A stretch of DNA of 10,047 nt, taken from assembly GCA_002404055.1 (NCBI GenBank), contig DHIZ01000027.1, positions 14,109 through 24,155 on the forward strand, written 5' to 3'. A program made the position numbers and the translations under genes. The DNA is from Chloroflexi bacterium UBA4733. Its GTDB lineage: Bacteria > Chloroflexota > UBA4733. How positions within the stretch are numbered: the stretch's first letter is position 1; each line of letters starts with the position of its first letter. The notes beneath the pieces were generated by a model. The model had not been told where the DNA came from and did no database searches. It saw nothing but the letters and a program-made list of their open reading frames with translations. Shown one piece after another: positions 1-6,368 of this stretch.

Positions 1-2
1 CG

Positions 3-581
3 CTCGGCCTGCCCGACGACGCCTTTGCCCATCTGCGCGGCCAGATCACCAAGGCGGAGGTGCGGGTGGTGAGTCTCTCCAAGCTGCGGCTGCACCGCGG
101 CGATACCATCTGGGACATTGGCGCGGGCAGCGGGTCGGTCAGCATCGAGGCCGCGCTCCTTTGCGGCGGTGATGTGTACGCGGTAGAACGCGCGCCGGAG
201 CAGGTCGCGGTGTTGCAGGCCAACCTGGCCACTTTTCCTGCGGCAGGCGTGCAGGCGATTGTGGGTGAGGCCCCTGAGGCGCTGGAGCCGTTGCCGACGC
301 CGGATGCCGTATTCGTCGGCGGCAGCGGCGGCCGGTTGAGAGAAGTGCTGGCTGCCGTGCAGGTGCGCTTACGACCAGGCGGGCGGCTGGTGCTCAACCT
401 GACGACGCTGGATCATCTGGCGCAAGCCCGCGCCTGGCTGGCGGCGTCGGGTATGGGACCGCAGGAGCTCGTGCAATTACAGGTGGCGCGGGCCGTCCCG
501 ATCGCCGATGACGAGCGCCTGGCCGCCCTCAATCCGGTCTGGATACTGGCGGCAACGAAGCTGGAGCGTACCGATGGCTGA
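3..581 (+). CDS. cbiT: Cobalt-precorrin-6B C15-methyltransferase/decarboxylase domain (CbiT or C-terminal half of CobL), 5' partial
   Basis: The reading frame is open from the first bases, so the gene starts outside the window; 192 residues are visible. The enzyme uses SAM to methylate C15 (and C5 in the CobL fusion) of precorrin-6B and decarboxylates the C12 acetate, in the cytoplasm. The first visible residues GLPDDAF...RGQITKAEVR are the usual lead-in to the CbiT domain. They are followed by the SAM-binding glycine motif DIGAGSGSVSIEAA, an acidic strand end (VYAVER), and FVGGSGG in the active-site region. The protein ends with PVWILAATK, as CbiT domains do. The continuous lead-in suggests a CbiE-CbiT fusion (cobL/cbiET), but the CbiE half cannot be seen. 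An internal GTG at 60 would give a too-short CbiT and is not the true start. The stop overlaps the next gene by 8 bases. The family call is near certain; whether it is fused or standalone is inference. Confidence 0.93.
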   Translation, partial: LGLPDDAFAHLRGQITKAEVRVVSLSKLRLHRGDTIWDIGAGSGSVSIEAALLCGGDVYAVERAPEQVAVLQANLATFPAAGVQAIVGEAPEALEPLPTPDAVFVGGSGGRLREVLAAVQVRLRPGGRLVLNLTTLDHLAQARAWLAASGMGPQELVQLQVARAVPIADDERLAALNPVWILAATKLERTDG

Positions 582-1314
582 AGGCACGGCCTGGGGGATG
601 CTGTACGGCCTGGGTGTCGGTCCTGGCGATCCGGAACTGCTGACCTTGCGGGCGCATCGCCTGCTCACCGCCGTACCGGTGGTGTTCGCGCCGGCCGGGC
701 GCGGTGGCCAGCCGGGTTACGCGCAGCGAATTATCGGTACCTACCTGGATCTTCGCCGTCAGCGCGTCGAGCCGCTGACCTTCGCGCTGAGCCGGGACGT
801 TGCCGCCATGGAGCGCGCCTGGTTGGCAGCCGCCCAACGCGTGGCCGAAGTCAGTGCGGCGGGATTGGATGCCGCCTTCATCACGGAGGGCGATCCGCTG
901 ACCTACAGCACCTTCGTCCACCTGTGTCGCACGCTCCAGCACCAGCATCCTCGCGTACCCGTGCGGGTAGTGCCGGGGATCACCAGCTTCGCGGCGGCCA
1001 GTGCCGCCGCGCTGCAACCCCTGGTCGACCAGGACGAGCGGCTGGCCGTCATTCCGGCAAGTTATGCCCCCGCTGATCTGGAGCGGGTGCTGCACGAGTT
1101 TGATACCGTCGTCCTGCTCAAAGTGAGCGCTGTCTTCGACCAGGTCCTGGACCTGCTGGAGCGGCTGAACCTTGTCGACCATGCGCTGTATGTGCGCCGG
1201 GTGGGCCGGCCGGAGCAAGAAGTTCGGCACGACCTGCGGGCCCTGCGCGGCCGGCCTCTCGACTACTTTTCCCTGATCATCGTCTATCCATCAAAAGGAG
1301 CACCCAATGTCTGA
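574..1314 (+). CDS. cobI/cbiL: Cobalt-precorrin-2 / precorrin-2 C20-methyltransferase
   Basis: A 246-residue class III (tetrapyrrole) SAM methyltransferase that methylates C20 of (cobalt-)precorrin-2 in corrin synthesis. The family glycine motif YGLGVGPGDPELLTL is at residues 11-25, the second signature TEGDPLTYSTF at about 104-114, and VVPGITSFAAASA at 132-144. Length fits the family (about 230-250). I chose ATG 574 because GGAG at 563-566 lies 7 bases upstream and the start overlaps the cbiT stop in the 8-base ATGGCTGA. The frame stays open further upstream to 508, but that part is antisense-like filler inside cbiT. A second in-frame ATG at 598 is possible but would cut close to the glycine motif. 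The stop overlaps cobM by 8 bases, so the two are probably translationally coupled. The cobalt form of the substrate is inferred from CbiG and CbiX in the same operon. Confidence 0.94.
   Translation: MAEGTAWGMLYGLGVGPGDPELLTLRAHRLLTAVPVVFAPAGRGGQPGYAQRIIGTYLDLRRQRVEPLTFALSRDVAAMERAWLAAAQRVAEVSAAGLDAAFITEGDPLTYSTFVHLCRTLQHQHPRVPVRVVPGITSFAAASAAALQPLVDQDERLAVIPASYAPADLERVLHEFDTVVLLKVSAVFDQVLDLLERLNLVDHALYVRRVGRPEQEVRHDLRALRGRPLDYFSLIIVYPSKGAPNV
1293..1300 (+). promoter_or_regulatory. Strong ribosome binding site for cobM
   Basis: AAAAGGAG lies 6 bases before ATG 1307, inside the last codons of cobI. It fixes the cobM start and suggests that cobM does not rely only on coupling to the upstream gene. 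Confidence 0.75.
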
Positions 1315-2149
1315 AACTTCCGTCTACTTCATCGGCGCCGGTCCGGGCGACCCGGAGTTGCTCACGGTCAAAGGCCGGCGCCTCATTCAACGTGCGGACG
1401 TCATCATCTACGCCGATTCGCTTGTCCATCCGGGGATATGTGCCGGCGCGCGGCCCGATGCGGAAATTCACGGCAGTTCGACCCTACCGCTGGAGCGCAT
1501 TCTGGAGCTGATGATCGGCGCAGCGCGCGCCGGCAAGCTCGTGGCGCGTGTGCAGAGCGGCGATCCCGGACTGTATGGCGCTATCCACGAACAGATGGTG
1601 GCGTTGGACCGCGCCGGCATTACCTACGAGATCATCCCCGGCGTCAGTTCGGCCTTCGCGGCGGCAGCAGCGCTCGGTGCGGAGTTGACGGTGCCGGAGA
1701 TTGCCCAGAGCGTCATCTTTACCCGCGTCGGCGGACGCACCGGCTTGCCGCCGAACGAGCAGTTGGCGGCCTTCGCCCGGCATGGCACGACCATGGCGCT
1801 TTTCTTGAGCATCGCCATGATCGACCGCGTGGTGGCGGAACTGCTGGCGGGCGGCTATCCGCCGGAAACGCCGGTAGCCGTGGTCCACCGCGTCACCTGG
1901 GAAGACCAGTCGATCCTGCGCGGGACGCTGGCCACCGTAGCCGGCCAGGTGCGAGCAGCGAAGCTGGCGAAGCAGGCGCTCATCATGGTTGGTCCGGTGT
2001 TCGATCCACAGTTGCACCAGCAGGCGGCCGAGAATCACTCGCACCTCTACGACGCCACGTACACCCACATGTTCCGCAAGGGCGCCTGGCGCCGGGATGG
2101 CGGGAGCGCCGGCACGACCGCCGAAGTCCACCAGACGGTGGTCAAATGA
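1307..2149 (+). CDS. cobM/cbiF: Cobalt-precorrin-4 / precorrin-4 C11-methyltransferase
   Basis: A 280-residue tetrapyrrole SAM methyltransferase that methylates C11 of (cobalt-)precorrin-4. Visible signatures are VYFIGAGPGDPELLTVKG (residues 6-23), SGDPGLYGAIHEQM (84-97), PGVSSAFAAAAALGAELTVP (111-130) and IAQSVIFTRVGGRTGLP (132-148). The run ELTVPEI.QSVI.TR.GGRT is typical of CbiF/CobM rather than of the C20 or C17 enzymes. The C-terminus has the usual LYDATYTHMFRKG tail. Length is slightly above the usual 250-260 because of a hydrophilic tail after that motif. It overlaps cobI by 8 bases (ATGTCTGA), the same arrangement as cobL/cobI. Its TGA stop overlaps an ATG that opens a 28-codon ORF leading to cbiG. 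Confidence 0.96.
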   Translation: MSETSVYFIGAGPGDPELLTVKGRRLIQRADVIIYADSLVHPGICAGARPDAEIHGSSTLPLERILELMIGAARAGKLVARVQSGDPGLYGAIHEQMVALDRAGITYEIIPGVSSAFAAAAALGAELTVPEIAQSVIFTRVGGRTGLPPNEQLAAFARHGTTMALFLSIAMIDRVVAELLAGGYPPETPVAVVHRVTWEDQSILRGTLATVAGQVRAAKLAKQALIMVGPVFDPQLHQQAAENHSHLYDATYTHMFRKGAWRRDGGSAGTTAEVHQTVVK

Positions 2150-2232
2150 GCGGCGACAATCCTCTGGCGCCGGCCGTTTCCAACTACGGTCCGCGCCTCG
2201 GCCTGCTCACCCCGACACCACGATGCGCCTAG
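2146..2232 (+). other. 28-codon bridging ORF between cobM and cbiG
   Basis: An ATG at 2146 overlaps the cobM stop in the sequence ATGA. Its frame runs 28 codons to TAG 2230-2232, which ends 7 bases beyond the first codon of cbiG (ATG 2223-2225). The peptide begins MSGDNPLAP and resembles nothing I know. The cbiG ATG has no Shine-Dalgarno sequence in the preceding 20 bases, while every other internal gene in this operon overlaps its neighbour. The short ORF may therefore carry ribosomes from cobM to cbiG. It may instead be chance, or a remnant of sequence inserted between the two genes. Only the arrangement is seen; the coupling role is inference. Confidence 0.35.
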
Positions 2233-3302
2233 CGAGCGTGGCCCTGACACGGGCCGGCGTGGCCGCTTCCGCTCGTTTGCCCCAGGCCCTGGCACCGGTG
2301 GATCGCTATGTCCCGGCACGGCTGGCCATTGCTGAGGACAATGCCCTTCCCTACGAGCCACCGGCGCGCGAACTGCTTGCCCGTCTCTTTCCCGCCTACG
2401 ATGGTCTCATTCTCTTCATGGCCCTCGGCGCGGCCGTGCGCTTGCTGGCGCCACTGCTGCGGGATAAGCAAAGCGACCCAGCCGTGGTCGTCGTGGACGA
2501 GACTGCAACGTTTGCCATCAGCGTCCTGTCCGGCCACATCGGCGGCGCTAACGCGCTCACCCGCGAAGTCGCTGCAGCGCTCGGCGCCACGCCGGTGATT
2601 ACGACAGCCTCCGATGGCCGTGGTCTGCCGGCGCTGGACCTGCTGGGGCGGACTGCCGGCTGGCGCTTGGAGGCCATCGGCCAGTCCGTCAAACGCGCTT
2701 CCGCCGCCATGCTGAACGGGGAAACCTTGCTCATCTATCAGGATGCCGGTGATACCGATTGGCAACGAGACATTCCGGCAGGGCAGTGCCGGCTCTGCAC
2801 TGATCTTGCAGAGCTGGCGGCAGCAAGTGACGCGGTTGGCGCAGCAGTATTCATCACGGATCGTGTACTTGGCGATTTGCCGAACCGGCTGTCCTGCCCC
2901 TACGTGCTCTACCGCCCACCAACGCTGGTGGTAGGCATCGGCTGCTCCAGAGGAGCGCCGGCCGACGAGATTGAGGCACTGCTGCTGGCTGCGCTCGTCG
3001 AAGCGGGAGTATCCGCCCACGCCCTGCACGCATTCGCCACGATCGATCTCAAGCGCGACGAACCAGGGATCGGGGAGCTAGCTCGTCGTTACCATCTACC
3101 CGTGAGCTACTTCAGCGCGTCACAACTGGCGACCGTGCGTGTACCGAATCCATCGCCGGTTGTCGAGGCGGCGGTAGGAACACCCGGTGTCTGCGAGCCG
3201 GCAGCCCTGCTCGCGGCGGGAGCGACGGAACTGCTGCTGCCGAAGCGCAAATCGGCGCATGCCACGGTGGCGTTGGCGCGGCGAGCGGAGGTGACGGCGT
3301 GA
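2223..3302 (+). CDS. cbiG: Cobalt-precorrin-5A hydrolase CbiG
   Basis: A 359-residue protein of the anaerobic B12 route that opens the delta-lactone ring of cobalt-precorrin-5A and releases acetaldehyde. Three parts are visible. The N-terminal domain starts MRLASVALTRAGV, with GLILFMALGAAVRLLAPLL at 61-79 and the conserved SGHIGGANALTREVA at 103-117. A variable middle part runs to about residue 230. The C-terminal domain starts VVGIGCSRGAPADEI (236-250), has ATIDLKRDEPGI (272-283), and ends GVCEPAALLAAG...LLLPKRK (322-343). Length matches the family (about 350). ATG 2223 is the first start that gives a CbiG-like N-terminus; the frame is open upstream but has no start after the end of cobM, and the translation there is not CbiG-like. 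No ribosome binding site is visible, so coupling through the 28-codon ORF is likely. The stop overlaps cobJ in GTGA. Confidence 0.94.
   Translation: MRLASVALTRAGVAASARLPQALAPVDRYVPARLAIAEDNALPYEPPARELLARLFPAYDGLILFMALGAAVRLLAPLLRDKQSDPAVVVVDETATFAISVLSGHIGGANALTREVAAALGATPVITTASDGRGLPALDLLGRTAGWRLEAIGQSVKRASAAMLNGETLLIYQDAGDTDWQRDIPAGQCRLCTDLAELAAASDAVGAAVFITDRVLGDLPNRLSCPYVLYRPPTLVVGIGCSRGAPADEIEALLLAALVEAGVSAHALHAFATIDLKRDEPGIGELARRYHLPVSYFSASQLATVRVPNPSPVVEAAVGTPGVCEPAALLAAGATELLLPKRKSAHATVALARRAEVTA
3287..3294 (+). promoter_or_regulatory. Ribosome binding site deciding the GTG start of cobJ
   Basis: GGAGGTGA, a near-perfect anti-16S match, lies 4 bases before GTG 3299 within the last codons of cbiG. 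It supports a GTG start overlapping the cbiG stop. Confidence 0.75.
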
Positions 3303-4093
3303 ACGTGGGTCAAAGTGCATCAGGTGAACTCAGCGTGGTCGGCATTGGACCGGGCGGCTACGCCGATCTCACCCACCGGGCTGAGGATGCCCTCCGGCGC
3401 GCCGACCGCATCGTCGGCTATCACGCCTACACGGCCGCTGTTCGTGACTGGTTACCGAACGCAACCTTCGTAGAAAGCGCCATCGGCGCGGAGGCGGAGC
3501 GCTGCCGTGCTGCGCTGGACCTGGCGCGGAAAGGGTATCGGGTCGCGCTCATCTCGAGTGGCGATGCCGGGATATATGCCATGGCGGGGCTGGTCTACGA
3601 ACTGGCCTGGGAGCAAGGCTGGCGCTTCGACGATGTCGCCTGGCCGCCAATCACCGTTGTCCCCGGCGTTACTGCTGCCACAGCGGCGGCCGCGCTGGTC
3701 GGCGCGCCGCTGATGAGCGACTTCGCCACGATCAGCCTTAGTGACCTCTTGACACCCTGGTCAGTCATCGAACGCCGCTTGAAGGGCGCCGCAATCGGCG
3801 ATTTCGTGGTGGCGCTGTATAACCCGATGAGCGAGAGACGCCGGCAGCAACTCCCCCTGGCCTGTGCCGTTCTCCTGACGGAACGGCCGGCGATGACGCC
3901 GGTGGCTATCGCGCGGCAAGTGTGTCGACCCGAGCAAGAGGTTCGTATGACGACCCTGGGTGAACTCGCTGCAACTCGTGTTGACATGCTCACTGTCGTC
4001 ATCATCGGGAACTCCGCCACACGCCTGCTCGGCGGCCGTCTGGTCACGCCGCGTGGCTATCCACTGGCACAGGCCGGAGGGAATCAGCAATGA
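3299..4093 (+). CDS. cobJ/cbiH: Cobalt-precorrin-3 / precorrin-3B C17-methyltransferase
   Basis: A 264-residue tetrapyrrole SAM methyltransferase that methylates C17 and drives ring contraction. Signatures are LSVVGIGPGGYADLT (residues 11-25), VGYHAYT (39-45), SGDAGIYAMAGLVYEL (87-102), VVPGVTAATAAAALVGAP (120-137), SDFATISLSDLLTPW (140-154) and VALYNPMSERR (171-181). The motif SDFA.ISLSDLLTPW followed by LYNP separates CobJ/CbiH from its paralogues. There is no fused CbiG, precorrin-8X isomerase or ferredoxin-like domain, unlike some CbiH proteins. The GTG start at 3299 overlaps the cbiG stop (GTGA) and has an excellent ribosome binding site. The stop overlaps cbiX in ATGA. The anaerobic (CbiH) role is inferred from the presence of CbiG and CbiX. 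Confidence 0.95.
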   Translation: MNVGQSASGELSVVGIGPGGYADLTHRAEDALRRADRIVGYHAYTAAVRDWLPNATFVESAIGAEAERCRAALDLARKGYRVALISSGDAGIYAMAGLVYELAWEQGWRFDDVAWPPITVVPGVTAATAAAALVGAPLMSDFATISLSDLLTPWSVIERRLKGAAIGDFVVALYNPMSERRRQQLPLACAVLLTERPAMTPVAIARQVCRPEQEVRMTTLGELAATRVDMLTVVIIGNSATRLLGGRLVTPRGYPLAQAGGNQQ

Positions 4094-5022
4094 AAGAGCA
4101 GTCCGCGCTCAACCAGGGAGCGGAAGGTCCCCGCAGGCGCCCGCCTGCCATCCTGCTCATGGCCCACGGCAGTAAAGATCCGGCTGGCCAGCAGGAGTTG
4201 CAGGGGCTGGAAATGGCCGTCCGGGCGGCGACGAGCCGGCGTTTGGTGGCGCTCGGCGTCCTCGAGTACCCCGGTCAACAGGTACCGGCCATAGGCGAAG
4301 CTGCCGACTGGCTCGCAGCAGGCGGCGCGCGAGTGATCGTGGCAATACCGGTGCTGCTGCTCCAGGCGGGCCACGGCAAGATGGATATGCCTCAACAGTT
4401 TGCGCAGATCCGGGCACGCCACCCTGGCGTCCGCTGCCTTTTGGCCCCGCCACTCTTGCCCCACCTGCTGCTGCGAGCTGTATTGCAGGAGCGACTCGAA
4501 CAGTGCGCCCCCGAGCGGCAGTGCTCAATGCAAAGCGACCGAAGGGCAGAAGTCGCCGGTGACATCCAGCCTGAGCAGGGGTCAGACACGGCGGTGCTCC
4601 TGGTCGGACGCGGTAGTCACGACCCTGCTGCGAACTCTGATCTGTTCAAGATCGCCAGGCTCTTTAGCGAGGAGTATGGCCATCCTCTGGTGGAAACCTG
4701 CTTCATCAGCCAGGCTACACCGGGCGTGCCCGAAGGCATTCGCCGTTGCGTTACCCTGGGCGCCCGCTCGGTGGTCATCGTTCCCTACTTCCTCCATACG
4801 GGCATCCTGGTGCAACGCATCCGGTCCCAGGTACTGGAGACGCAGCAGCGCCATCCGAACGTGCCGCTGCGCGTTGCCGAGCACCTTGGCAATCATCCGT
4901 ACCTCATTCGCCTATTGCTACTCCGTGCTCGGGAAGCGACCCTGGGCCTGCGCGCGATGTCATGCTTTGCCGGCGCCGCGCCTCCGCCAGGGTTCCTGCC
5001 CATAGGGCCTGTCAAGCATTAA
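4090..5022 (+). CDS. cbiX: Sirohydrochlorin cobaltochelatase, two-domain CbiX
   Basis: A 310-residue class II chelatase that inserts Co2+ into sirohydrochlorin, the committing step of the early-cobalt B12 route. Two CbiX-like halves are visible. The N-half has MAHGSKDPAGQQEL (His26) and LLLQAGHGKMDMP (His95), the likely metal-binding histidines. The C-half has LLVGRGSHDPAANSDL, where Arg replaces the first histidine, and VPYFLHTGILVQRI, both usual for the second half of long CbiX proteins. The halves are joined by a hydrophilic linker at about 138-168. GGAGGGA at 4076-4082 is 7 bases before ATG 4090, and the start overlaps the cobJ stop. The C-terminal MxCxxC cluster-binding motif known from Bacillus megaterium CbiX is absent; only MSC at 290-292 remains. 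The last residues (GPVKH) and the stop come from an inserted repeat element, so the natural C-terminus was probably different. SirB-type ferrochelatase is the alternative, but the operon favours cobalt. Confidence 0.92.
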   Translation: MKEQSALNQGAEGPRRRPPAILLMAHGSKDPAGQQELQGLEMAVRAATSRRLVALGVLEYPGQQVPAIGEAADWLAAGGARVIVAIPVLLLQAGHGKMDMPQQFAQIRARHPGVRCLLAPPLLPHLLLRAVLQERLEQCAPERQCSMQSDRRAEVAGDIQPEQGSDTAVLLVGRGSHDPAANSDLFKIARLFSEEYGHPLVETCFISQATPGVPEGIRRCVTLGARSVVIVPYFLHTGILVQRIRSQVLETQQRHPNVPLRVAEHLGNHPYLIRLLLLRAREATLGLRAMSCFAGAAPPPGFLPIGPVKH

Positions 5023-5082
5023 CTTCCCGGTTTTGGCGGGGCTGCCACGCGACGTGATCGGGAAGCTGTTCCTTGACAAGCC
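5006..5082. mobile_element. 77-bp MITE-like inverted-repeat element inserted in the 3' end of cbiX
   Basis: The left end reads GGCCTGTCAAG (5006-5016) and the right end CTTGACAAGCC (5072-5082), complementary at 10 of 11 positions. Further in, CTTCCCG (5023-5029) pairs with CGGGAAG (5059-5065). CATAG lies immediately outside both ends (5001-5005 and 5083-5087), as expected for a 5-bp target duplication; the match extends to CCCATAG. There is no room for a transposase, so it would be a non-autonomous element moved by a full-length relative elsewhere. The cbiX stop TAA (5020-5022) lies within it. Removing the element and one CATAG copy lets cbiX read on in frame through 5113 to TGA 5114-5116. 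I cannot name the parent insertion sequence family. Confidence 0.6.
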
Positions 5083-5111
5083 CATAGTTGTCCGCGCATC
5101 CTGCGGGGGGG

Positions 5112-5186
5112 GGTGATGAGAAACCGCGAGAATTGGAGGCAGAAGGACACCGATGACCGCCTCCAATTCTCGCCGGTTTCATCACC
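5112..5186. repeat. Long imperfect hairpin, 27-bp stem, 18-base loop
   Basis: The left arm 5112-5140 (starting GGTGATGAG, ending AATTGGAGGC) and the right arm 5159-5186 (GCCTCCAATTCT...ATCACC) pair over 8+5+14 base pairs, broken by a 2-base bulge on the left and a 1-base bulge on the right. The loop is 5141-5158. It begins next to a G9 run (5105-5113) and contains the probable ancestral cbiX stop. No T-run follows the right arm, so it is not a textbook intrinsic terminator, though its position after the cob operon suits one. It could also be a second small mobile palindrome or an RNA-processing site. No ORF is expected here. Confidence 0.7.
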
Positions 5187-5274
5187 AGTGTCGAGCTACC
5201 CGTCTGCTCCCATCCGTCAGAGTAGCAGCAACGGCTAACGTCATGCCGAATGGACCGTGGAACAGGAGACACTG

Positions 5275-5736
5275 GTGGTGACGCTGCGCCCAATGCAGCA
5301 ACCAGAATTCGATGAATTCATGGCGCGGCTGCGGGAAGACTATCCAGCCGAACGGGAACGCAATTTGGGCACGTCGTTGGAACGGGAGGAGGAGGAAGCG
5401 AATCGGCAAATCGACGGCATGCTGAGCCAGGGTCGGGAGACCGTCGGACACCTCTTTTGGACGGTGACGACCGAGCAGCATGAAGCCATCGGCCACCTCT
5501 GGGTTTTTCTGCCGGGGGATCGGGAGCATGCCTTCATCTACTCCATCACCATCAATGAGGGCTGGCGTGGCAAGGGCTATGGACGCCAGACGTTGGCTGC
5601 GCTGGAATCGTGGCTACGGCAACAGGGTGTCCAGCGCATCGGCCTGAATGTGTTCGGCGACAATGTGATCGCGCAGCACCTCTACGCAACTTCCGGCTAC
5701 CGCGTTACTAACGCGACGATGCAAAAGACACTCTGA
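5275..5736 (+). CDS. GNAT family N-acetyltransferase
   Basis: A 153-residue single-domain Gcn5-related acetyltransferase that moves an acetyl group from acetyl-CoA to an unknown amine substrate. Motif A is visible as IYSITINEGWRGKGYGRQTL (residues 88-107), carrying the acetyl-CoA pyrophosphate loop RGKGYG. The second half is LNVFGDNVIAQHLYATSGYRV (124-144), the usual N..A..LY...GF/GY ending. The N-terminus (VTLRPM) is the typical first strand, followed by a charged helix (ERERNLGTSLEREEEEANR) and a strand with HLFWTV...AIGHLWVF. I prefer GTG 5275 because AGGAG at 5264-5268 is 6 bases upstream; GTG 5257 would place that site inside the gene. It lies 89 bases beyond the long hairpin, so it is probably a separate unit from the cob operon. 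The substrate cannot be told. Confidence 0.85.
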   Translation: MVTLRPMQQPEFDEFMARLREDYPAERERNLGTSLEREEEEANRQIDGMLSQGRETVGHLFWTVTTEQHEAIGHLWVFLPGDREHAFIYSITINEGWRGKGYGRQTLAALESWLRQQGVQRIGLNVFGDNVIAQHLYATSGYRVTNATMQKTL

Positions 5737-5794
5737 ATACTGACCGCCCCTACAATTGGCATCTTCATACTTCCTTCGCCATTTTCTCATTTGT

Positions 5795-5822
5795 GTCGCC
5801 CACAATTCAACAATGTGGCGAC
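5795..5822. terminator. Short hairpin after the GNAT gene
   Basis: GTCGCCcACA (5795-5804) pairs with TGTGGCGAC (5814-5822), 9 base pairs with one bulged C and a 9-base loop, 58 bases after the acetyltransferase stop. No T-run follows on the + strand, so a terminator role is only a guess. It could also be an operator for the next gene. Confidence 0.3.
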
Positions 5823-5876
5823 CGGCCGACAGGTCCCACCGGCGCAACCGCCCTCCGGGGCCGAGAGGAGCATGCC

Positions 5877-6287
5877 TTGGCAATCGAGCAGTATCAGAAT
5901 TCGCGTGGCCATCTGCCGCCCATGGGTGCGGTCGCTCAGCAGCGAGACATCGTTCGCCTCACGTGTTATGTCCTGGAGCATTACCCGGCGGAAGGCTGGA
6001 GCGTCGGCGGGCAGCGCCTGCGCTGGCAGGCGGTCAATCGCTTGCGGGTCCCGCTGTCGTACCTCTGGCATCTCCAGGCGGCCTGGGATGCCACTGCCCA
6101 GCGCTTCGGTCATCGTTCACTCACCGCCGCGGCAGCTCGGTCAGGGGAGAGCGAGGTGCGCCGGCTTCTGGAGACCACCGTGGCAGAGAGTCGTGGGGCG
6201 GGGCAGCTCGATGACCGCACAGCCGGACAGGCGCCACGCGGACGGCGCCGATTTCAAGGTTTCTCTCAGCTTTCCATGGCACGCTAA
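5877..6287 (+). CDS. Hypothetical protein, 136 residues
   Basis: I do not recognise this protein. TTG 5877 is chosen because AGAGGAG (5864-5870) is 6 bases upstream; a GTG at 5793 in the same frame has no such site. Codon third positions are strongly G/C, as in the neighbours, and the translation is balanced, whereas the overlapping frames are Arg/Ser-rich shadows. The visible core is QQRDIVRLTCYVLEHYP followed by GWSVGGQRLRWQAVNRL, RVPLSYLWHLQAAWDATAQR and a helical stretch SEVRRLLETTVAES. The pattern is mostly helical with several Trp residues and could be a small DNA- or protein-binding domain. The last 30 residues are basic and low in order (QAPRGRRRF). There is no signal peptide or membrane segment. 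It stands between the GNAT gene and a membrane protein gene, which does not suggest a function. Confidence 0.6.
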   Translation: MAIEQYQNSRGHLPPMGAVAQQRDIVRLTCYVLEHYPAEGWSVGGQRLRWQAVNRLRVPLSYLWHLQAAWDATAQRFGHRSLTAAAARSGESEVRRLLETTVAESRGAGQLDDRTAGQAPRGRRRFQGFSQLSMAR

Positions 6288-6306
6288 ATTGCACGGTGGC
6301 GCGGCG

Positions 6307-6335
6307 TTGAAACCCGCGGTGCTCCGCGATACGAT
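6307..6335 (+). promoter_or_regulatory. Sigma-A-type promoter for the small membrane protein gene
   Basis: TTGAAA (6307-6312) and TACGAT (6330-6335) are separated by exactly 17 bases, matching the -35 and -10 consensus at 5 of 6 and 4 of 6 positions. A start near 6342 would give a leader of about 26 bases before ATG 6369. Confidence 0.5.
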
Positions 6336-6368
6336 TGGCTCGTAGTTCTAGATGATGGGGTACAGCGG

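Noticed and set aside
508..573. N-terminal extension of cobI to an ATG at 508
   Set aside because: It lies wholly inside cbiT, is not methyltransferase-like, and the ATG at 574 has a ribosome binding site and sits just before the conserved glycine motif.
1..573. Cobalamin riboswitch for the cob operon
   Set aside because: The operon's 5' end is outside the window and no B12-box-like leader lies between any of the genes seen here.
1989..2222. N-terminal extension of cbiG into cobM
   Set aside because: The translation is Arg/Pro/Ser-rich out-of-frame filler; the CbiG family N-terminus begins at 2223.
5112..5186. Integron attC site or CRISPR repeat
   Set aside because: There are no attC core ends (GTTRRRY type), no integrase and no repeated unit with spacers; it is a single palindrome.
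5787..6345. Other overlapping ORFs around the 136-residue protein, both strands
   Set aside because: They are Arg/Ser-rich or lack a ribosome binding site, except the ATG at 5872, which shares the same Shine-Dalgarno but opens the shadow frame with poor codon use.
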